A DNA stretch of 38,463 nt from positions 1 through 38,463 of the forward strand of contig JANXZA010000091.1 in the NCBI GenBank assembly GCA_025355745.1, in the 5' to 3' direction. The notes below the pieces were generated by a model. That model was given only the letters and a program-made list of their open reading frames with translations. It had not been told where the DNA came from and made no database searches. This document shows positions 34,895 to 38,463 of this stretch, piece after piece (position 1 is the first letter of the stretch; each line of letters opens with the position of its first letter). A program made the translations under genes and the position numbers. This DNA comes from Rhizobacter sp. Its GTDB lineage: Bacteria > Pseudomonadota > Gammaproteobacteria > Burkholderiales > Burkholderiaceae_C.

Positions 34895-35982
34895 ACATCG
34901 TCACCATCGTCGGTGCGCGCCCGCAGTTCATCAAGGCAGCAGTCGTGAGCGCCGCATTGGCGCGGCATGCCGACGTGCGCGAGCGCCTGCTGCACACCGG
35001 TCAGCACTTCGACGACAACATGTCGGCGTTGTTCTTCCGCGAACTCGGCGTGCCCGCGCCGGCCTGGAACCTGGGGCTCAGCGGTGGCACGCACGGCGCG
35101 ATGACCGGGGCGCAACTGGCGGGCATCGAACAGATTTTGCTGACCGAGCGGCCTGACCTCGTGCTTCTCTACGGTGACACCAACTCGACGCTGGCCGGCG
35201 CGCTGGCAGCCGCCAAGCTGCACGTTCCGGTGGCGCATGTCGAGGCCGGCCTGCGCTCGTTCAACCGCCGCATGCCCGAGGAGACGAACCGGGTGCTGAC
35301 CGACCATGTGTCACGCTGGCTGTTCGCCCCGACCGACACCGCAGTGCTCAACTTGCGCCGCGAAGGGCTGCCGGCCGACTGGATTCATCAGGTCGGCGAC
35401 GTGATGTTCGATGCCGCGCTGCACTTCAGCTTGCTTGCCAAGGCCCGTTCGCGGCGCCATCCGGTATTTGCCGAACTGGCGGGTCGCCCCTTTGTTCTGG
35501 CCACCGTGCACCGGGCCGAGAACACCGATGCCCCTGAACGGCTGCGCGCCATCGTGGCCGCACTCGTCGCGCTGGCTGGCGAGATCGACGTGGTCTGGCC
35601 GCTGCACCCGCGCACCCGCCAGGTGCTGGCGCAGAGCGGCATAACGCTGGCTTCGAGCGGCACGATGCACTGCATCGAACCGCTCGGCTACCTCGACATG
35701 ATCGAGCTCGAGCAGGCCGCGCAGATGGTCGTCACCGACTCGGGTGGGGTGCAGAAGGAGACCTTCTTTTTTGGCAAACCCTGCGTCACCCTGCGTGACG
35801 AGACCGAGTGGGTCGAGCTGGTCGACGCAGGCTGGAACCGGCTCGCACCGCCCACCTCGGTGGACGCGTTGCGGGCGGCGTTCGACGCGGCGCTGGGGTC
35901 GGTCGGCGTGCCGGTTCGGCCCTTCGGCGCGGGCGACGCGGCGCAGCGTATCGCCCGCATCCTGCTGGGGGGGCCGGGTTGA
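34891..35982 (+). CDS. wecB: UDP-N-acetylglucosamine 2-epimerase (non-hydrolysing)
   Basis: Interconverts UDP-GlcNAc and UDP-ManNAc, supplying ManNAc-type sugars to the surface polysaccharide. The 363-aa protein shows VGARPQFIKAA, LHTGQHFDDNMS, LVLLYGDTNSTLAG, HVEAGLRSF, RMPEETNR, ATVHRAEN, WPLHPRTR and TDSGGVQKETFFFGKPCVTLR in standard order. I chose ATG 34891, which overlaps the stop of the relic. Its own TGA overlaps the TTG start of the next transferase. Confidence 0.95.
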   Translation: MNIVTIVGARPQFIKAAVVSAALARHADVRERLLHTGQHFDDNMSALFFRELGVPAPAWNLGLSGGTHGAMTGAQLAGIEQILLTERPDLVLLYGDTNSTLAGALAAAKLHVPVAHVEAGLRSFNRRMPEETNRVLTDHVSRWLFAPTDTAVLNLRREGLPADWIHQVGDVMFDAALHFSLLAKARSRRHPVFAELAGRPFVLATVHRAENTDAPERLRAIVAALVALAGEIDVVWPLHPRTRQVLAQSGITLASSGTMHCIEPLGYLDMIELEQAAQMVVTDSGGVQKETFFFGKPCVTLRDETEWVELVDAGWNRLAPPTSVDALRAAFDAALGSVGVPVRPFGAGDAAQRIARILLGGPG

Positions 35983-37214
35983 ACATCCTGCTCATCAACC
36001 ATTACGCCGGCTCGCTGCGGCACGGCATGGAATACAGGGCGTTCTACCTGGCGCGCGAATGGGTCCGCCTCGGCCACGCGGTGCTGGTGGTGGCGGCGTC
36101 GCAGTCGCATGTGCGCACCCTGCAGCCGGCGTGGCCATCGGCCCTGGCGGGCCGCGCGCAGGAGCGCGTCGATGGCGTCGACTACCTCTGGCTGCGCACC
36201 CCGAAGTACCGCGGCAATGGCGTCGGCCGGGTCGTCAACATCGCGGCGTTTTGCCTGCAGCTCGCCTGCAACGCGGCCCGGCTGGCACGCCAGTTCCGGC
36301 CCGATGCCGTGGTCGCGTCGAGCACCTACCCGATGGACATCTGGCCAGCCGCGATGATCGCTCGCATGGCCGGTGCCAGGCTCGTGCACGAGGTACACGA
36401 CCTGTGGCCGCTGTCGCCGATCGAGCTCGGCGGCATGTCTGCGCGGCATCCGTTCATCCGGCTCTGTCAGGCGGGCGAAGACTTCGCCTGCCGGCACTGC
36501 GATGTGGTGGTCTCGATGCTGCCGAAGGTGCAGGATCACCTGCGCGAGCGCGGGCTCGACCTGCGCAGGCTGCACATCGTGCCGAACGGGGTGCTGGCCG
36601 ACGAATGGGACGCGCCCGGCGAGCCGCTGTGCGGCGCACTCGCCGAGCACCTGCGGCAGGTGCGCTTGCGCGGTGCGCTGGTCGTCGTCTACGCGGGCGC
36701 ACACGGCCTGGCGAACGCACTCGACTCGCTGCTCGACGCGGCCGCGCTGCTCAGGCACGAGGCCTTGGAATTCGTGCTCGTTGGCGACGGCGCGCAGCGC
36801 GAGCGGCTGGCCCGGCGCGTGGCCGGCGAAGGCCTGGCGAACGTGCGCCTGTTCGAGCCGATTGCGAAGCGTCAGATCCCCGCGCTGCTGGCCCAGGCGG
36901 ACATCGCCTACATCGGCTTGCAGCGGGTGCCGATCTTCCGTTTCGGCATTGCACCGAACAAGCTGATGGACTACATGATGGCGGGCTGCACCGTGCTCAG
37001 CGCGATCGAAGCCGGCAACGACCCGGTTGGCGAGGCGGGTTGTGGCGCGACGGTGGCGGCCGAATCGCCGCAGGCCATCGCCGATGGGTTGCGCCGGTTG
37101 GCGGCGCTGCCGGCCGAAGCCCGGCGGGCCATGGGCCGACTGGGGCGGGAGTACGTGCTCAAGCATCACACATGGCCGGTGCTGGCGCGCCGATTCGTCG
37201 AGGCGATGGCGTGA
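35979..37214 (+). CDS. Glycosyltransferase family 4 (WbuB-like)
   Basis: A 411-aa GT4 enzyme. N-terminal LINHYAGSLRHGMEYRAFYLAREW, then VVASSTYPMDIWPAA and VHEVHDLWPLSPIELGGMS, and a donor domain with NGVLADEW, AGAHGLANALDSLLDAA, and IAPNKLMDYMMAGCTVLSAIEAGNDPVGEAGCG. This pattern is common in transferases of amino-deoxysugar operons such as WbuB, but the sugar cannot be assigned. The TTG start overlaps the wecB stop (TTGA), with a G-rich run upstream as possible ribosome site. The stop overlaps the methyltransferase GTG. Confidence 0.9.
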   Translation: MNILLINHYAGSLRHGMEYRAFYLAREWVRLGHAVLVVAASQSHVRTLQPAWPSALAGRAQERVDGVDYLWLRTPKYRGNGVGRVVNIAAFCLQLACNAARLARQFRPDAVVASSTYPMDIWPAAMIARMAGARLVHEVHDLWPLSPIELGGMSARHPFIRLCQAGEDFACRHCDVVVSMLPKVQDHLRERGLDLRRLHIVPNGVLADEWDAPGEPLCGALAEHLRQVRLRGALVVVYAGAHGLANALDSLLDAAALLRHEALEFVLVGDGAQRERLARRVAGEGLANVRLFEPIAKRQIPALLAQADIAYIGLQRVPIFRFGIAPNKLMDYMMAGCTVLSAIEAGNDPVGEAGCGATVAAESPQAIADGLRRLAALPAEARRAMGRLGREYVLKHHTWPVLARRFVEAMA

Positions 37215-37915
37215 GCGGGGCACGCGAAACCGAGGCCATCCGGGAGCGTTACGCGCGCCGCCCGGACGCAGCGCAAGACCCGCGCTACCAGATGCTCAAC
37301 CCCGCCGTGTGGCAGTCGGTGCATGAACGGCAGCGCGCCTTGCTGCGGCTGCTGGCCCGCGAGTCGACGCAGGCACTGTCGACCCTCACGCTTTTGGAAG
37401 TGGGCTGCGGCTCGGGCGGCAATCTGCTGGAGCTGCTGCGGTTCGGCTTCGACCCCGGCAACCTGAGCGGCATCGAGTTGCTGGAAGACCGCTACGCGCA
37501 GGCGCGGCACGCCTTGCCCGCCGCATTGCGGCTGGTGCTGGGCGACGCATGCGAAGCGCTTGTCGCGCCGGCCAGCCTGGACATCGTGATGCAGTCGACG
37601 GTGTTTTCGTCGCTTCTCGACGACGCCTTCCAACAGCGCCTGGCCGACGCGATGTGGGGCTGGGTCAAGCCCGGCGGCGCGGTGTTGTGGTACGACTTCA
37701 CGCTGAACAACCCGCGCAACCCCGATGTTCGCGGCGTGCCGCTGGCGCGGGTGCGTGCGCTGTTTCCGAATGGCCGCGTAGGGGCTCAGCGGATCACGCT
37801 GGCGCCACCGGTGGCGCGTGCGGTGACGCGGATTCATCCCGGCTTGTATCCGTGGGTCAATTCTGTGCCGGCGCTGCGAACCCATTGCCTGGCCTGGGTG
37901 GTGAAGCCGCAGTGA
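37211..37915 (+). CDS. SAM-dependent class I methyltransferase
   Basis: A 234-aa methyltransferase with the SAM motif LEVGCGSGGNLLELLRFGF (about residues 62-80), the acidic residue in GIELLEDRYAQAR, and VLGDACEALVAPASLDIVMQSTVFSS; WVKPGGAVLWYDF follows. Being last in the polysaccharide operon it may methylate the glycan or its lipid carrier; this is inference. GTG overlaps the previous stop (GTGA). A hairpin overlaps and follows its stop codon. Confidence 0.88.
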   Translation: MSGARETEAIRERYARRPDAAQDPRYQMLNPAVWQSVHERQRALLRLLARESTQALSTLTLLEVGCGSGGNLLELLRFGFDPGNLSGIELLEDRYAQARHALPAALRLVLGDACEALVAPASLDIVMQSTVFSSLLDDAFQQRLADAMWGWVKPGGAVLWYDFTLNNPRNPDVRGVPLARVRALFPNGRVGAQRITLAPPVARAVTRIHPGLYPWVNSVPALRTHCLAWVVKPQ

Positions 37916-37948
37916 GTCGCCGTGGCGGCGGCGCAAGGCGGGCGACTC
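37914..37948 (+). terminator. Stem-loop at the end of the polysaccharide operon
   Basis: GAGTCGCC (37914-37921) pairs perfectly with GGCGACTC (37941-37948), closing a G-rich loop, and is followed by GTTACCTTTG. The T content after the stem is weak, so it is only a candidate terminator. The rest of the 150-bp gap up to 38065 holds a possible promoter. Confidence 0.35.
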
Positions 37949-38032
37949 GTTACCTTTGATCGGAGCTGTCCCGGCTGCGCCAAAGCGCCATTCGGTCAAG
38001 CTGGGTTGATGGTCTCGCCGGCAGCCCAGCCT

Positions 38033-38047
38033 TAGAATACGTACTTC
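38033..38047 (+). promoter_or_regulatory. Possible promoter/operator of the toxin-antitoxin pair
   Basis: TAGAAT (38033-38038) looks like a -10 box about 28 bases before the antitoxin ATG. It overlaps an imperfect dyad GAA-N7-TTC around ACGTAC. Antitoxins of this family usually bind such sites. No good -35 hexamer is seen. Confidence 0.25.
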
Positions 38048-38065
38048 ACTACATTGCGGATCAGC

Positions 38066-38302
38066 ATGAAGATCGTCACTGCGGCAGAAGCGAACCGCCA
38101 GTTTTCCTCGATGCTGCGTGAGGTGGCACAGGGCGGTCGGGTGCTCGTCACGTCGCGCGGCAAGCCGGTTGCCACCCTCGAGCCGGTGCGCCGCGTTGCG
38201 ACGGCGCGCGCCGACGCGGCGAAGCGCCGCCTGCTGGCGCGCCTGGCAGCGGTCGAGCCGGTGGGTGCGCGCGACTGGGCGCGCGATGAGCTGTACGACT
38301 GA
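38066..38302 (+). CDS. Phd/YefM family antitoxin
   Basis: A 78-aa antitoxin: MKIVTAAEANRQFSSMLREV (DNA-binding N-terminal part) and GGRVLVTSRGKPVATLEP are the family pattern, followed by an Arg/Ala-rich helix and the acidic end ARDWARDELYD that would bind the toxin. ATG 38066 is preferred to an in-frame TTG twelve bases upstream. Its TGA shares a base with the toxin ATG. Confidence 0.9.
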   Translation: MKIVTAAEANRQFSSMLREVAQGGRVLVTSRGKPVATLEPVRRVATARADAAKRRLLARLAAVEPVGARDWARDELYD

Positions 38303-38463
38303 TGCCGGCGCTGATGCTGATCGCGATCGACACCAACGTGCTGGCCTATGCCGAGGGTGCAGGCGATGCAGCGCGCCATGCACAGGCCGTGGCGCTGCTG
38401 ACTCGGCTGCCGGATGTCTCGGTCGTCCTGCCGGTCCAGGTGCTCGGCGAGCTGTACCGGGTG
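38302..38463 (+). CDS. PIN-domain toxin (VapC-like), truncated by the window edge
   Basis: The first 54 codons of a PIN-domain ribonuclease: LIAIDTNVLAYAEG carries the first metal-binding Asp (residue 10), and SVVLPVQVLGELYRV contains the conserved Glu region. The partner antitoxin is directly upstream with overlapping stop and start (TGATG). The remaining part lies outside the window, so intactness cannot be judged. Confidence 0.85.
   Translation, partial: MPALMLIAIDTNVLAYAEGAGDAARHAQAVALLTRLPDVSVVLPVQVLGELYRV

Overview
The window looks like chromosome from a high-GC betaproteobacterium of the order Burkholderiales (Leptothrix/Rubrivivax-like). This rests on the cytochrome oxidase assembly cluster next to rpoH, a Burkholderiales-type porin, a SURF1/CtaA/CtaB/SCO gene order, and a short coding repeat (SPxGRPKGE) that I associate from memory with this order. 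The taxon is an inference.

Layout, left to right. Bases 1-4254 (+) hold the tail of a cytochrome c oxidase biogenesis operon: SURF1, a small SCO-like CxxxC membrane protein, heme A synthase ctaA, heme O synthase ctaB and an SCO1 copper lipoprotein, closed by a strong bidirectional terminator. Facing it is rpoH (-), with a near-perfect CIRCE operator on its promoter. Then come rdgC (+), a 1069-residue MASE1/CHASE/PAS hybrid histidine kinase (-), ychF (-), and a pirin / DUF4826-like / spermidine-synthase-like trio (+).

Bases 13220-14490 form a small accessory island of visibly lower GC: hicA, hicB and a streptothricin-acetyltransferase-like GNAT, all on the minus strand. A 60-bp sequence between hicB and the GNAT gene resembles an integron attC site. 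Next are an EthA-like Baeyer-Villiger monooxygenase (-), tag (+) with an 11-bp tandem repeat starting at its stop codon, an EamA transporter (-) beside a 116-bp near-palindrome, a MOSC protein (-), a UbiH-type hydroxylase (+) and dsbC (+). A decayed FitAB-type toxin-antitoxin pair follows, then cydAB (-, cyanide-insensitive type), a DUF3429 membrane protein (+), an M61 peptidase (+), a DUF3108 protein (+) with a duplicated 60-bp coding repeat at its N-terminus, a porin (-), an enoyl-CoA hydratase (+), a PNPOx-like flavoprotein (-) and lysS (-).

Bases 31836-37915 (+) are a tightly coupled surface-polysaccharide operon: flippase, hexapeptide acetyltransferase, glycosyltransferase, a 27-residue relic of a glycosyltransferase N-terminus, wecB, a second glycosyltransferase and a methyltransferase. 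Every junction overlaps by 1-17 bases. The window ends in a Phd/YefM antitoxin and the first 54 codons of a PIN-domain toxin.

I found no rRNA, intact tRNA, CRISPR array, transposase or integrase. The most interesting items are the hicAB/GNAT island with its attC-like site, the glycosyltransferase relic kept in frame between two genes, the duplicated 60-bp coding repeat, the CIRCE element on rpoH and the decayed FitAB pair. None proves a wholly new system.
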